From Odoribacteraceae bacterium (GTDB lineage: Bacteria > Bacteroidota > Bacteroidia > Bacteroidales > Marinifilaceae): a stretch of DNA of 33,818 bases. Below are positions 21,560 to 31,238 of the stretch, piece after piece. Below the pieces are notes generated by a model. It was not told the DNA's origin. It was given only the letters and a program-made list of their open reading frames with translations, and searched no databases. Every line of letters starts with the position of its first letter. Position 1 is the stretch's first letter. The stretch is from the NCBI GenBank assembly GCA_031267995.1, contig JAIRXZ010000157.1:1-33818 (forward strand), given 5' to 3'. The translations under genes were made by a program, and so were the position numbers.

Positions 21560-23032
21560 TTATTCTAATTCGATGTAACGCTGGCCGTATTCGAGTTCAT
21601 CGTCGGGGAGCGGGAGGACGTAGACGCTGCGCGCGAGGGGATTCGCACCCCAGGGGGAGTAGAACTGTATGGTTTCGCTGTTGAGGCGTTTGTAGTAGAA
21701 GAACAGTTGTCCCTCGCAGATCAGATCCTTGACGTACTCCTTGCGGATCTCCTCCTGCACCTCGCTGTCGGTGAGATTGCCGGGGAAGGGGTCGAAGATG
21801 TTGCGGTGCTCCCTGACGGTGTTCATGTAATCGAGGGCGGCGGTCTTGTCGCCGAGGTTGAGGGATGCCTCGGCAGCGATAAAGTAGGCCTCGCTCAGGC
21901 GCATGAGCGGCATCCTGTTGATGAACGATCCGTAGGTGGTGGTGGCCTGGTAGAGCTTGTTGCTGGTGACGACGGAGGCACTGAGATCCCGCCGGAGGTA
22001 GGCGTAACGGTAGTCGGACGACCCGTACTTGGTATTTTCGTAGACCGTGTTCCAGTTGGTGATACTCCTGTTGAAGCCACCGGTGCCGGTCATGGTGAAC
22101 CAGGAGGTGAAGCCGGTGGAGCCAAAGGCAACCTCGGTGATGTTGTTCATGTTCAGGGAAAATATCAGCTCCTGCGAGAGGACGTAGTTGCGCGCCTCCA
22201 CGTTGGCGTCGATGATTTGCGCTTCGGGCGTCCACGTGAAGAGCGACTGCGCGATGACCTCCCCGGCGGCGGCGAGCGCGGGGCGATGCTCTCCCTTGTA
22301 GAGGTAGATTCTCGCCTGGAGCAACTTCACGGCGTAGTAATTAAAGTGGTAGTGCCGGTTGCGGAGGTAGTCGGAGTAATCGCTGCTGGAGATTCCCCGC
22401 GTCACGGGATCGTGCTTCAGCTCCCGCTCGGCCACGGAGAGGTCGGCCAGGGCGTTGTCGATCACCTGCCGGATGCTGACCAGGGGCGTGGTTTGGTTGC
22501 TAAAGCTGGTGATGTAAGGGATGGCCTTCGCGTCCGGGCTGACGATGAAGGCGGGGGCAAAGAGACGCGCCAGGTCGAAGTGCAGGAACGCGCGGAGGCC
22601 GTACGCCTCGCCGCGGATGACGTGGTACTCGTCGGGGGCGAAGAGCATGGTGTCGGCCTGGTCGACGTAAGCAATCAGGTTGTTCACGTTGGCGATGGCG
22701 GTGTACATGCCGCGCCAAATGGTGGCGAACTTGGTCTTGCTGGCCGTGGCGGTGTAGTCGTAGATGGAGGGGTAGTAGTACTCGCTCGCGGTGCCGAAGG
22801 AGGTGGTGTACTGTTTTCCCAGCACGTCCGTCAGGCCGAAGCTCAGCTCTCGCCCGTAACAACTCTCCTCGGTCATAAGCATGTACACGCCGGTGAGGGC
22901 ATCCTTGAAACCCTGGGCGGTGGTGAAATTTTCGGTCTCCTTGACCTGCACGCGGGGCGTGACGTCGAGCCAATCGCTGCAAGCGGCGCAAAGCAGGAGA
23001 ACGGGAATGGCGAATGTGTAAAAATATTTCAT
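21560..23032 (-). CDS. RagB/SusD family nutrient uptake lipoprotein
   Basis: The 490-residue outer-membrane lipoprotein caps the SusC channel and captures the nutrient. Lipobox LCAAC (Cys18), then SDWLDVTPRVQVKETENFTT, the standard SusD start. The TPR-like helical core includes NNLIAYVDQADTM and RGEAYGLRAFLHFDLARLFA, a hallmark segment. Near the C-terminus are MPLMRLSEAYFIAAEASLNLGD, the conserved helix pair, and RKEYVKDLICEGQLFFYYKRLN. It is 18 bases downstream of the SusC gene. The ligand cannot be predicted, and no glycoside hydrolase, sulfatase or peptidase gene accompanies the locus. Confidence 0.93.
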   Translation of the reverse strand: MKYFYTFAIPVLLLCAACSDWLDVTPRVQVKETENFTTAQGFKDALTGVYMLMTEESCYGRELSFGLTDVLGKQYTTSFGTASEYYYPSIYDYTATASKTKFATIWRGMYTAIANVNNLIAYVDQADTMLFAPDEYHVIRGEAYGLRAFLHFDLARLFAPAFIVSPDAKAIPYITSFSNQTTPLVSIRQVIDNALADLSVAERELKHDPVTRGISSSDYSDYLRNRHYHFNYYAVKLLQARIYLYKGEHRPALAAAGEVIAQSLFTWTPEAQIIDANVEARNYVLSQELIFSLNMNNITEVAFGSTGFTSWFTMTGTGGFNRSITNWNTVYENTKYGSSDYRYAYLRRDLSASVVTSNKLYQATTTYGSFINRMPLMRLSEAYFIAAEASLNLGDKTAALDYMNTVREHRNIFDPFPGNLTDSEVQEEIRKEYVKDLICEGQLFFYYKRLNSETIQFYSPWGANPLARSVYVLPLPDDELEYGQRYIELE

Positions 23033-23050
23033 ATCTGGTGTGTTAGCGGG

Positions 23051-26000
23051 TTAAAACGTGGCCGAGACGGCGAAAGAGAAGGTGCGCGCGAAGGGATAAG
23101 CGGTGCCCCGTTCCTGTTTCACGGTGCTCAACCTGCCGATGTCGTTCATGTTAAAGGAGAGTCGCATGCGGTCGATGTCGAGGCGCTTGAAAGCCTCCAG
23201 CTCACCCAGCTCGTAGGAGAGGTTGCAGGACGAGAAGACAAACTCGTCCAGATCCTCCACGAAACGGGAGGTAGGCTGCGTGGTGGTATGGTCGGTGATG
23301 CTCTTGAACTTGGCGGCAACGCCGGGGGTGTTCCAGCGATCGTAGAGCACGCGCTTGTCGACGTTATTGTTCGACACGTCGACGTTCTCCACCTTCTCGA
23401 CGAGGGTGCTGTTGTAGGTCTGTCCCCCCGCCCGGAAGTTGAACGACAGATTCAGGGACAACCCCTTGTAACCAACGTAGGCGCCGACGTTCCCCGTGAC
23501 GGTGGCCTGCGAGTTGCCCACTACCTGCTGGTCGGCCGCCGACCAAACGGTGGTGAGGCTGCCATCCTGCCTGACAAACACCTCCCGGCCAATGACGGGG
23601 TCAATGCCGATGGAGGGCACTGCCCAAATGCCGGTGGTGCTCTTTCCCTCCTCGAACCGCACGAGCGGCTTGAGGGCTACCCTGGCATCCTGCGTTTGGT
23701 TGATCGTCTTCAGGGCGTCGGAGATTTTCACCAGCTTATCGCTGTTGTGTGCGATGCTGCCGAAGACATTCGCGAAGAGGCGCTTGCCGGGATCGGAAAG
23801 AACCTTCACCTGGAGACTCAGCTCGTAGCCGGTATTCTCCTTTTCGCCGAGGTTCTCCTTGTAAGTGGGGAAACCGATGGAGGGGGTCAGCGTGACATCC
23901 GTGAGCAAATCCCTGGTAATGTTGGAATAAAAGTCGCCCCGCGCGGAGACGCGGTCAAAAAGTGAGATATCAAACCCCACGTTCCTGTCCAGCTGCTGTT
24001 GCCACTTGAGTTTGTTGTTGGCCAGGCTGAGGATGTGGCTGCCGAGGGCAGCGTCGTAGGACTTGCCGGCGTAGTATTGATAAGAGGCAATCGCCTGGTA
24101 CGGGTCAAATTCCTGCGATCCGGTGTAACCGATGGAGCCGCGCAAGCGGAGGTTGTTTACCACGCCAAGTTGCTTGATAAAGGCTTCGTTGTGGAGGTTC
24201 CACCCCGCGCCCACCGACCAAAAGTGCCCCCAACGGCTGTCCGCCCCGAAGCGAGAGGAGGCCGTGCCCGTGTAGGAAAAGTCCGTGAAATAGCGGTTGT
24301 CAAACGCGTAGTTCGCCGCCACCACGAAGTCCACGGAACGCGAGAGGCTCTCCGTGCCGGAGGGTTTCTCCCCGTTGTAGCGGTTGCCGAGGGAGATGTA
24401 ACTCATCTTGTCCGAGGGAAAACCGACGGCGGAGGTGCCCACGGATTGGGAGGAGTTGGTGTTGATCTTCCAGATGGCGTTGCTGTACAGCGTGTGCTTG
24501 TTCACGCGGATGGAATAGGCGAGTCCCAACTCGGTGTTCAGGCTCGTGGATTTGCTGTTGCTCACGTCGTTTCGACCGCGGTCGGCGTAAACCTCCGAGT
24601 TGGGATGGACGTTTGCGAACTCCGTGTGATCCGACGGGATAAAGCGATTCATGTCGTCGAACGACTTGCCGACGCCCAGCTTCCCCGTCAGGCGCAGGCT
24701 CTTGAGCAGCGTCCATTCGACGTAGATATTCTCCGTGATCGAGGTATAGCTGCTTTCGTCCACCACGTTCAGGCTGGCGTTGTGCAGCGGGTTGAAGACA
24801 TTGGTAGCGTACTGTTTGATCAGCACCCCGTTTTCGTCGCGGATGCGCCAGTAGGGATTCATGTTCGCGTAAGTGGCAAAGGAGCCGTAGGGAGAATTTT
24901 TCCCCTTGTTGACACTAATGGTCAGGTTATTCCTGATGCTCAATGATTCGTACAGGTACGAGAGCATCATGTTCCCCGCGAGAGTTTGCCTGTCCGAGCC
25001 GATCATCGTCCCCTTCGTGTCGCCGAAGCTGACGTTGACGGAGTAGCGCATATCGCTATTTCCCCCCGTGAACCCCAGCGCGTGCTTCTGCCCGACCCCC
25101 ACGCGGAGCGGCTGCGAGAGCCAGTAAGTATTCACGCCGCGGGCAACCTCCTTTTGCAAGGCGTGATACTCCCCCAGCGCGGCGGCCTGGGCGCCACCGT
25201 CCGACTTCGCATACTTCCCGGCCATCCATTCTGCCTGGAGTTTCTCCGCCGCGTTGGTCAGGTTATAGCTTGTCAAATCCGGCGCTTCGATATCCGCGCT
25301 GCCGTTGTAAGAAATTTGCAAATTCCCGGCCTTCGGCAGGATCGTCTCGATCACCACCACGCCGTTGCCCGCCTTGGAGCCATAGATGGCCTTTGCCGAG
25401 GCATCCTTCAGCAGGGTAACGCTGGCCACCTTGTTCATATCCAGGTCAAAAACAGCCGTCAGCGTGGTCTCGAAACCATCGAGGATAAAAAGCGGCTGGT
25501 TGATATTGCCGCGATACTCCCCCTCGATGTCGACGGGGATGCTCGTCTGTCCCCGCATCGTGATTTCGGGCATGTGATTCGGGTCGCTGCCGAACTCCAG
25601 GTTCTCCTGGATGATAAACGACGGATCCAAATTCTTCAAACTGCTCAGTAAATTCTGGTTGCCGACGCGTTTCAGATCCTCCTGTTTAAAAGTGACGGCA
25701 GCCCCGGTGAAGCTCTCTGCCCGGCGGTTAAACATCCCCATCACCACCACCTCCTCCACCTCGGCGACGTCATCCTCCAGGCTCACCACCAGCGAAGTAC
25801 TGCCGGTGACAGGAACCTCCTTCGTCACCATGCCGATAAACGAAAAAACCAGCACCTGCCTCCCCGCGCGAGGAATAAAAAGTCGGAAACGACCCGCCCC
25901 GTCCGTCGCCACCCCCACGGAAGCGGCACCCTTCAGGCGGACATTAGCGCCCGCCAGCGGGTCGCCCCCTCGCTTCACCACGCCGGTAATCGTGTCCACG

Positions 26001-26383
26001 CGTGCCTCTCGCGCCTGCGGTGGGAGGGGAGTAATCACGATCGTCCGGTCGATAAACCGGAACCCCATATCCTCTCCAAGCGCCAGCCGCAGCAGCTCGT
26101 CCACGCGCATCGATCCGCGCGGCAGGCTCACCTTTCGCGCCAGATCAAGCTCGTCATCGCTATAAAAGAAATCGTACTGCAGCTGTCGCGTAATCGCGCC
26201 AAACACCTGTTCCAGCGTCATCGAGCGTTGGTCGAGCGCCACCCGATCGTTCTGCGCGTACGCTCCCCCGTGCACCTGGAGCGCGCCGGCCAGGAACAAG
26301 AAACAGGAAATTCTCATCATCATCATCCACTTTTTTATCCTACCGCGGGGATAGGACAACGGTCTCGAATCGGTTTTTTTCAT
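23051..26383 (-). CDS. SusC/RagA family TonB-dependent transporter with STN domain
   Basis: A 1110-residue outer-membrane transporter. Order: signal peptide (about 19-44), secretin/TonB N-terminal STN domain (about 48-119, MTLEQVFGAITRQLQY), carboxypeptidase-regulatory-like domain (about 131-205, TITGVVKRGGDPLAGANVRLKG), TonB-box-like EVEEVVVMG (208-216), plug with GNGVVVIET, and a 22-strand barrel ending in a terminal aromatic (SATF). The STN domain normally contacts a FecR anti-sigma factor, and fecR is the next gene upstream, so this is a signal-transducing SusC. I start at the ATG at 26383 (MKKTDSRP); the frame is open back to 26419. SusD follows 18 bases after the stop. Confidence 0.93.
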   Translation of the reverse strand: MKKTDSRPLSYPRGRIKKWMMMMRISCFLFLAGALQVHGGAYAQNDRVALDQRSMTLEQVFGAITRQLQYDFFYSDDELDLARKVSLPRGSMRVDELLRLALGEDMGFRFIDRTIVITPLPPQAREARVDTITGVVKRGGDPLAGANVRLKGAASVGVATDGAGRFRLFIPRAGRQVLVFSFIGMVTKEVPVTGSTSLVVSLEDDVAEVEEVVVMGMFNRRAESFTGAAVTFKQEDLKRVGNQNLLSSLKNLDPSFIIQENLEFGSDPNHMPEITMRGQTSIPVDIEGEYRGNINQPLFILDGFETTLTAVFDLDMNKVASVTLLKDASAKAIYGSKAGNGVVVIETILPKAGNLQISYNGSADIEAPDLTSYNLTNAAEKLQAEWMAGKYAKSDGGAQAAALGEYHALQKEVARGVNTYWLSQPLRVGVGQKHALGFTGGNSDMRYSVNVSFGDTKGTMIGSDRQTLAGNMMLSYLYESLSIRNNLTISVNKGKNSPYGSFATYANMNPYWRIRDENGVLIKQYATNVFNPLHNASLNVVDESSYTSITENIYVEWTLLKSLRLTGKLGVGKSFDDMNRFIPSDHTEFANVHPNSEVYADRGRNDVSNSKSTSLNTELGLAYSIRVNKHTLYSNAIWKINTNSSQSVGTSAVGFPSDKMSYISLGNRYNGEKPSGTESLSRSVDFVVAANYAFDNRYFTDFSYTGTASSRFGADSRWGHFWSVGAGWNLHNEAFIKQLGVVNNLRLRGSIGYTGSQEFDPYQAIASYQYYAGKSYDAALGSHILSLANNKLKWQQQLDRNVGFDISLFDRVSARGDFYSNITRDLLTDVTLTPSIGFPTYKENLGEKENTGYELSLQVKVLSDPGKRLFANVFGSIAHNSDKLVKISDALKTINQTQDARVALKPLVRFEEGKSTTGIWAVPSIGIDPVIGREVFVRQDGSLTTVWSAADQQVVGNSQATVTGNVGAYVGYKGLSLNLSFNFRAGGQTYNSTLVEKVENVDVSNNNVDKRVLYDRWNTPGVAAKFKSITDHTTTQPTSRFVEDLDEFVFSSCNLSYELGELEAFKRLDIDRMRLSFNMNDIGRLSTVKQERGTAYPFARTFSFAVSATF

Positions 26384-26454
26384 AATTTTGTCGTTGATAT
26401 GAATACTTAGTCTTGCCACCTGACAGTTTCAAGACACTTATTGATCTCCGGTGG

Positions 26455-26470
26455 CGGGGCGCCAACCCCG
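26455..26470 (-). terminator. Hairpin between fecR and the SusC gene
   Basis: CGGGG (26455-26459) pairs with CCCCG (26466-26470) around a six-base loop, just past the fecR stop in the 105-base gap before the SusC gene. There is no T-run, so it may be an attenuator or an mRNA-processing/stabilising hairpin that lowers or separates SusC from FecR expression rather than a full terminator. Confidence 0.25.
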
Positions 26471-26488
26471 TCACTTTTGCTTTTATAA

Positions 26489-27610
26489 TTACCGGTCGGA
26501 CGGCTTCACCGCCACCGTTATCGTCTTATCATTCCCCTCGAATTGGATATTCGTCGTCATCTCCAGCAGCGTCAGCATCCGCTCTATCGGCTCGTGCTTG
26601 TTCACGAAACCCGTGAACCGCCGGCGTTTCACGGAATCATCCGCGTAAATCATCCGGAAATCGTACCAGCGCTCCAGCTTCTTCACCAGCTCCTCGAACG
26701 CGAAAGCCTTGAAATGAAAACGCCCGTGAATCCACGACGTGTACAGGTAACTATCCACCTCCTCCACGACATACTCGCCGCTCCTCCTGTCCAGCACGTA
26801 CTGCGTGGAAGGACTCAGCGTCACCTCGTTGCCGCCATTGCTCACCCGCACGCTCCCCTCCACCAGCGTTGCCCGCCAGATATCGTCGTCCTCGTAAGCG
26901 CTCACGTTAAACGTGGTACCCGTCACGGTCACCACCTGTTCGCCGGCATGCACGCGGAAAGGGGCGGCATCGTCCCGCGCCACCACGAAGTAAGCCTCCC
27001 CCTGCAGGAACACCTCCCGCGCGCCGGCCGGGAATCGTTCGGGAAACCGCACCGACGACCGGGAGTTCACCCAGATCACCGTCCCGTCCGGCAGCTCCAG
27101 CTGGTACTCGCCCCCCTGGGGCACTTGCAGGGTGTGATAACGGGGCGCGCTATCCCCCTCCTCGCCCGTCGCGTCATAGCGCAAGCGGCCGGACGCCGTG
27201 TCGTTAACCAGCACGATACCATCCCCTTGCCACCTGTCGCGTGCCCCGTGCGCCTCCAGCGGCACCACCTCCCCGGAAGCCAGCAGCACCTCCGCCTTCG
27301 CCGATCCGGGGACGATATCCAGCCCCCCTCCCGACGGCTCCCGCGGCCACGACACCGACAACCACACCCCTGCCGCCACCACCGCCGCGCATCCCGCCAC
27401 CCGCGCCGGCAGCAGCCACCGCCGACGCGCGCCACTCACGCTCCGCCACGCGCGCTCCACGTCATAGGCGTGCCCGCCCGTCCCGCGCATCGCCCGCCGG
27501 ATCAGGAACTGCTCCTTCAACAGGGGAAAATCCTCTTCCCCGGGAGGATCGCCCCCGCCGCGCCACCAGCCGACGAGACGCTCCCACGTTTTCTCTGGAA
27601 AATGTACCAT
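26489..27610 (-). CDS. FecR family anti-sigma factor
   Basis: A 373-residue inner-membrane regulator. The N-terminal cytosolic part (1-68) is rich in Trp and Arg (ERLVGWWRGGGD, RAWRSVSGARRRW), as expected for the sigma-binding region. One membrane segment is at about 69-87. The periplasmic FecR domain (about 140-240) includes LQVPQGGEYQLELPDGTVIW and RFPERFPAGAREVFLQGEAYF. The C-terminal DUF4974 (STN-like) domain (about 290-365) includes FHFKAFAFEELVKKLERWYDF. It would bind an ECF sigma factor and release it on a signal from the STN domain of the SusC protein. Unusually, no sigma gene lies upstream; the preceding gene is the PII-like end of the efflux operon, behind a terminator. Confidence 0.93.
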   Translation of the reverse strand: MVHFPEKTWERLVGWWRGGGDPPGEEDFPLLKEQFLIRRAMRGTGGHAYDVERAWRSVSGARRRWLLPARVAGCAAVVAAGVWLSVSWPREPSGGGLDIVPGSAKAEVLLASGEVVPLEAHGARDRWQGDGIVLVNDTASGRLRYDATGEEGDSAPRYHTLQVPQGGEYQLELPDGTVIWVNSRSSVRFPERFPAGAREVFLQGEAYFVVARDDAAPFRVHAGEQVVTVTGTTFNVSAYEDDDIWRATLVEGSVRVSNGGNEVTLSPSTQYVLDRRSGEYVVEEVDSYLYTSWIHGRFHFKAFAFEELVKKLERWYDFRMIYADDSVKRRRFTGFVNKHEPIERMLTLLEMTTNIQFEGNDKTITVAVKPSDR

Positions 27611-27627
27611 CTTTTTTTACTCGTTTA

Positions 27628-27657
27628 CATAAAGACAACCAGGGGATAAAAAAGGGT
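27628..27657 (-). promoter_or_regulatory. Possible ECF-sigma promoter of fecR
   Basis: On the minus strand the region reads ACCCTTTTTTATCCCC, then TGGTTGTCTTTATG, ending 17 bases before the fecR ATG. A pyrimidine/A-T run followed by a GTC-containing -10 resembles the self-regulated promoters I recall upstream of ECF sigma genes in Bacteroidota. It is placed directly before fecR instead of before a sigma gene. Recognition is from memory, so treat it as tentative. Confidence 0.3.
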
Positions 27658-27697
27658 AGGCCTCCAGCCGCGCGCCCGCGCCGCGAATAAAAGAAAA

Positions 27698-27722
27698 GGC
27701 CGCCGGGAATATCCCGACGGCC
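27698..27722 (-). terminator. Terminator of the RND efflux operon
   Basis: An 11-bp stem, GGCCGCCGGGA (27698-27708) with TCCCGACGGCC (27712-27722), has one wobble pair and a three-base loop. On the minus strand TTTTCTTTTATT follows immediately. It lies 27 bases past the PII-like gene stop and separates the efflux operon from fecR. A T-run (ATTATTTTTG) on the plus side means it could also act in the other direction. Confidence 0.88.
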
Positions 27723-27749
27723 ATTATTTTTGTCGCATCGACCAGGTGG

Positions 27750-28043
27750 TTAATACCCCCCCGTGATATCCCACACGAAGGCGCGGATACCGTTCTCCTC
27801 GTTAACGTGGTCGAGTTTCTCGATATATTTCAGGATAACGGGCACGACGTGGTCTTCGACAATCGTGAGGATCGCCGAGTTCTTTTCAGGCCACGTGTGG
27901 TTTCCCATACGCGGTTCGCCGCCGCGCGATCCCTTCCCGTTCACCAGCGGGAACTGCGTCCATCCCGTCACGTGGAGTTGTTCCAGGAGATAATCCACGC
28001 GGTCGGTAAGCGCCTGGTTGTAAGATATAAATACTGCTTTCAT
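27750..28043 (-). CDS. Small PII-like protein linked to RND efflux
   Basis: A 97-residue cytosolic protein of ferredoxin-like PII/CutA-type size. It begins MKAVFISYNQALTDRVDYLLEQL, has a glycine-rich loop-like segment (LVNGKGSRGGEPRMGNHTW, about 33-51) where PII proteins have the T-loop, then the strand SAILTIVEDHVV. It ends with a strand and GGY. Similar short PII-superfamily proteins are often encoded next to RND pumps in Bacteroidota and may sense nucleotide or metal, but I know of no settled function. It starts six bases after the pump gene and ends the operon just before a strong terminator. Confidence 0.65.
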   Translation of the reverse strand: MKAVFISYNQALTDRVDYLLEQLHVTGWTQFPLVNGKGSRGGEPRMGNHTWPEKNSAILTIVEDHVVPVILKYIEKLDHVNEENGIRAFVWDITGGY

Positions 28044-28049
28044 TGCTTG

Positions 28050-31000
28050 TTAGATTTTGGGTTTTTCTATCTCTTCGGGCGTGAATCCGGACATGAACTT
28101 AAACCGTTTTTGTTGGGACTTCTTTTTGTCCCGGCTGCCGCTTCTGTCCATGAGGGCGTAGACGACGGGGACGATAACCATGGTAATGATCGTGGAAAAG
28201 AGTAGCCCGCCGATAACGGAGATGCCCATCGGTTTCCAAGTCTCCGACCCCTCACCGCTGCTGATGGCCATAGGCAACATGCCGAGGATCATGGCAGCAG
28301 CCGTCATGAGGACGGGGCGCAACCTCGATCGGCTGGCAGTGGCGATGGCATCGTAAAGGCGGACGCCACGCTCGCGGGTAAGGTTAATAAAGTCGATGAG
28401 GAGGATACCGTTCTTGGTCACGATGCCGATCAGCATGATGGCGCCCAGCAGGGCGATCATACTCAGGGTAGTGTTGGTGATCAGCAGCGCGAGAATAACC
28501 CCGCTGAAGGCAAAAGGAATAGACAGCATGATAATAAACGGCATCTTGAAAGACTCAAATTCGGAAGCCATCACGATGTACACCAGCAGCAGCGAAAGCA
28601 CGAGAAGAAGCATGAGGGATTGATTGGATTTCTGTTGCTCCTCGTAACTACCGCCGACGAAAAGGGCAATATCCCGCGGAATATCGTCGCTAATCTCGTT
28701 AATCACCGCCTGTGCAGCCCCGGCAATTTCGCCAAGAGCGGCGCCGCGGCTGGGCGTGATGCTGACCTTGACGATACGCAATTTATTCTTACGCTCGATA
28801 TTGGGCGGCGACCAGTACTCCTCGATCCTCCCAAGCTCACCGACGCGCACGCGAGCGCCGAGGGGAGTAGTAATCTGGGTATTCTCCAGGGCGGTAATCG
28901 AATTACGCGCGCTCTCCTCGTGTCGGATAATAATATCATACTCCTCGCCCTCCTCCTTGTATTTGGTAGGCTTAAACCCGTAAACGCGGTTGCGCAGGGC
29001 GGTAGCCACCTGGGAAGTCGTGAGAGAATGTTGAGAAAGCTTATCCTGATCGAGGAAAAGTTGCAACTCAGGCTTATCATCATCGCGGCTAATATTAATA
29101 TCCGCCGCGCCGGGAACCCCCTTCATGCGTTGCGCCACGGTAGCCGCCAGCTGATTAGTCGCCTCGAAATCGTGCCCGGTAATCTCTATATCCACGTTAT
29201 TTCCCCCCATGCCGCCGAACCCGCTGCTGGTGGTAACGGTATAGAGAATCACCTCCGGGATAGCATCGAGATGCTCGCGAAGATCATCGGCAATAGCGAA
29301 AACGCTGCGGTCGCGCTCCCCGATATTCACGAGGCGCACGCGGACGTTGAGAATATTGCTCCCCGTCTTGTTAAAGAGCGAAGAAATACTCATATCCTCG
29401 TCCTCGCTACCGTAAGAAATATTAATCATGCGCACCTCCGGGTAAGTCGCGCGGATCATAGAATCTATCTTCAGGCCAAGCCTCTTCGTCTCCTCCACGC
29501 GTTGCCCGGTTTGCGCCTTGACGTAGATATTCAGGGAACTCTCGTCATTCTGCGGCATAAAATCGCTCTTGATAAAGCGGAAGAGAAACAGGGAAGCGAC
29601 AATAATGGCAAGCGCCGACCCGATCACGACACTCTTGTGGCGCAACGACCAGCGAATAACCCGCTCGTACCAGGCATCCAGCGCCCCCAGCATCCTCGTG
29701 GTGATGGCGTAGAAACTGCGCTTTTCGCCATCCTCGCCCCCCACTTTTCTCAATCGCAGCATGATGGAGGAGAGCATCGGCGTCAGGGAAATCGCCGCCA
29801 CGGTAGACGTCACCACGGTAATACAGATAATATACCCCAGCTGTTTAAAAATCACGCCGGTCATTCCCGTGACAAGCGTCAGGGGGAAGAAAACGGCGAC
29901 AATCACCAGCGTCGTCGCGATCACGGAGAGCCACACCTCGTTGGTACCATACTTGGAAGCCTCTCGCGGCGAGCTACCCCGGTCGATATGCTTCGTAATA
30001 TTCTCCAGCACCACGATCGCGTCGTCCACCACCAGCCCGATAGCGATAGAGAGCGACGACAGCGAAATAATATTCAGCGACTCGTTGGTAATAAACAAAT
30101 AAATAAAAGCCACCACCAAAGAAATCGGTATCGTCAGCGCGATAATAAACGTCGCCCGCCACCGTCCCAGGAAGAAGAACACCACCAGCACCACGAAAAC
30201 AAGCGCGTACGCCAGCGTCTCCGTGAGATTATCGATCGACTGCACCACGAACTCCGAATTATCATGCAACATCTCGATATGCACGTCAGCCGGCAGCTCC
30301 TTCATGATACTCTCCATCTCCCGTTTCACGTTAGCGGCAACGGCCACCGTGTTCGCGTCCGACTGCTTGGTAATATAAATAACGGCGCCCTGCGCGCGAT
30401 TCACCAGCTGCTCCTGGGAAATATCCTTGATCGTATCCCGGACATTGGCCACGTCCCGGATAAAAACCGACTTCCCGTCGCTCGTGCCAATCACCAGATC
30501 CTTTATCCGCTCGCTATCATCAAACTCCCCCTCCACGCGCACCTGGTAACTCATCATCCCCATCTTCACGTTACCGGCGGGCAGGTCAAGATTCTCGGCA
30601 GCAATCACGTTACCGATCTGCTCCACGGTCAGGTTATAAGCCTCCAGCCGCCGCGGATCCAGATCCACGTAAACCACCCGCTTGGGCGCCCCGCCGACAC
30701 CCACGGAAGCCACCCCGTCGATGCGGTTCAGCCGCGTAACCACCTTATCATCGATAATCTTATCGATACCCGGGTACGACACGTCCGCGTTCACCGTGTA
30801 AATAATAATCGGCATCATCGAGGTATTAAACTTGAACAGCGACGGACGCTCGGCATCATCCGGCAAATTGGGAATCGCCCGGTCAATCGCGTCCCGCACG
30901 TCATTCGCCGCCTCGTCAAGATTCACCTCCCACTCGAACTCCAGCGTCACCACGGAGAAATTATCGTAGGAATTGGAGGAGAGATTCTTCAGGTTCTCCA

Positions 31001-31220
31001 CCGAGTTCAGCTGGTCTTCCAGTATCTTGGTAATATTCTCCTCGATATTGGCAGCATTGGCGCCGGGGTAGGTAGCCATCACCGACAAATAAGGAGGATC
31101 CATCTTGGGCAACTGATCAACGGGCAGTTGCACCAGCGAAAAAAGCCCCAGCACCATGACCCCGATAAAGATCATGATCGTGGTAATGGGTTTTTCGACT
31201 GCTGTGGTGTATATACTCAT
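28050..31220 (-). CDS. RND efflux pump, inner-membrane subunit (AcrB/HAE1-like)
   Basis: A 1056-residue proton-driven exporter. It shows the RND plan: a membrane segment (about 12-30), a large periplasmic loop, a membrane bundle (about 338-540), a second periplasmic loop, and a second bundle (from about 860). The proton-relay pair is Asp399-Asp400 in AIGLVVDDAIVVLENI. The second half has the matching GIVTKNGILLIDFINLTRERG, without the acidic pair, as in AcrB. This places it in the HAE1 drug/hydrophobe class rather than the heavy-metal CusA/CzcA class, which usually carries other signatures. It is third in the operon after TolC and the adaptor, 18 bases from the adaptor. The substrate is not predictable. 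Confidence 0.95.
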   Translation of the reverse strand: MSIYTTAVEKPITTIMIFIGVMVLGLFSLVQLPVDQLPKMDPPYLSVMATYPGANAANIEENITKILEDQLNSVENLKNLSSNSYDNFSVVTLEFEWEVNLDEAANDVRDAIDRAIPNLPDDAERPSLFKFNTSMMPIIIYTVNADVSYPGIDKIIDDKVVTRLNRIDGVASVGVGGAPKRVVYVDLDPRRLEAYNLTVEQIGNVIAAENLDLPAGNVKMGMMSYQVRVEGEFDDSERIKDLVIGTSDGKSVFIRDVANVRDTIKDISQEQLVNRAQGAVIYITKQSDANTVAVAANVKREMESIMKELPADVHIEMLHDNSEFVVQSIDNLTETLAYALVFVVLVVFFFLGRWRATFIIALTIPISLVVAFIYLFITNESLNIISLSSLSIAIGLVVDDAIVVLENITKHIDRGSSPREASKYGTNEVWLSVIATTLVIVAVFFPLTLVTGMTGVIFKQLGYIICITVVTSTVAAISLTPMLSSIMLRLRKVGGEDGEKRSFYAITTRMLGALDAWYERVIRWSLRHKSVVIGSALAIIVASLFLFRFIKSDFMPQNDESSLNIYVKAQTGQRVEETKRLGLKIDSMIRATYPEVRMINISYGSEDEDMSISSLFNKTGSNILNVRVRLVNIGERDRSVFAIADDLREHLDAIPEVILYTVTTSSGFGGMGGNNVDIEITGHDFEATNQLAATVAQRMKGVPGAADINISRDDDKPELQLFLDQDKLSQHSLTTSQVATALRNRVYGFKPTKYKEEGEEYDIIIRHEESARNSITALENTQITTPLGARVRVGELGRIEEYWSPPNIERKNKLRIVKVSITPSRGAALGEIAGAAQAVINEISDDIPRDIALFVGGSYEEQQKSNQSLMLLLVLSLLLVYIVMASEFESFKMPFIIMLSIPFAFSGVILALLITNTTLSMIALLGAIMLIGIVTKNGILLIDFINLTRERGVRLYDAIATASRSRLRPVLMTAAAMILGMLPMAISSGEGSETWKPMGISVIGGLLFSTIITMVIVPVVYALMDRSGSRDKKKSQQKRFKFMSGFTPEEIEKPKI

Positions 31221-31238
31221 GGTTTCAAATTAAAAATA

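Noticed and set aside
21707..23965. A 752-codon plus-strand open frame opposite susD and the SusC gene
   Set aside because: Spans the junction of two confident genes and has no domain of its own.
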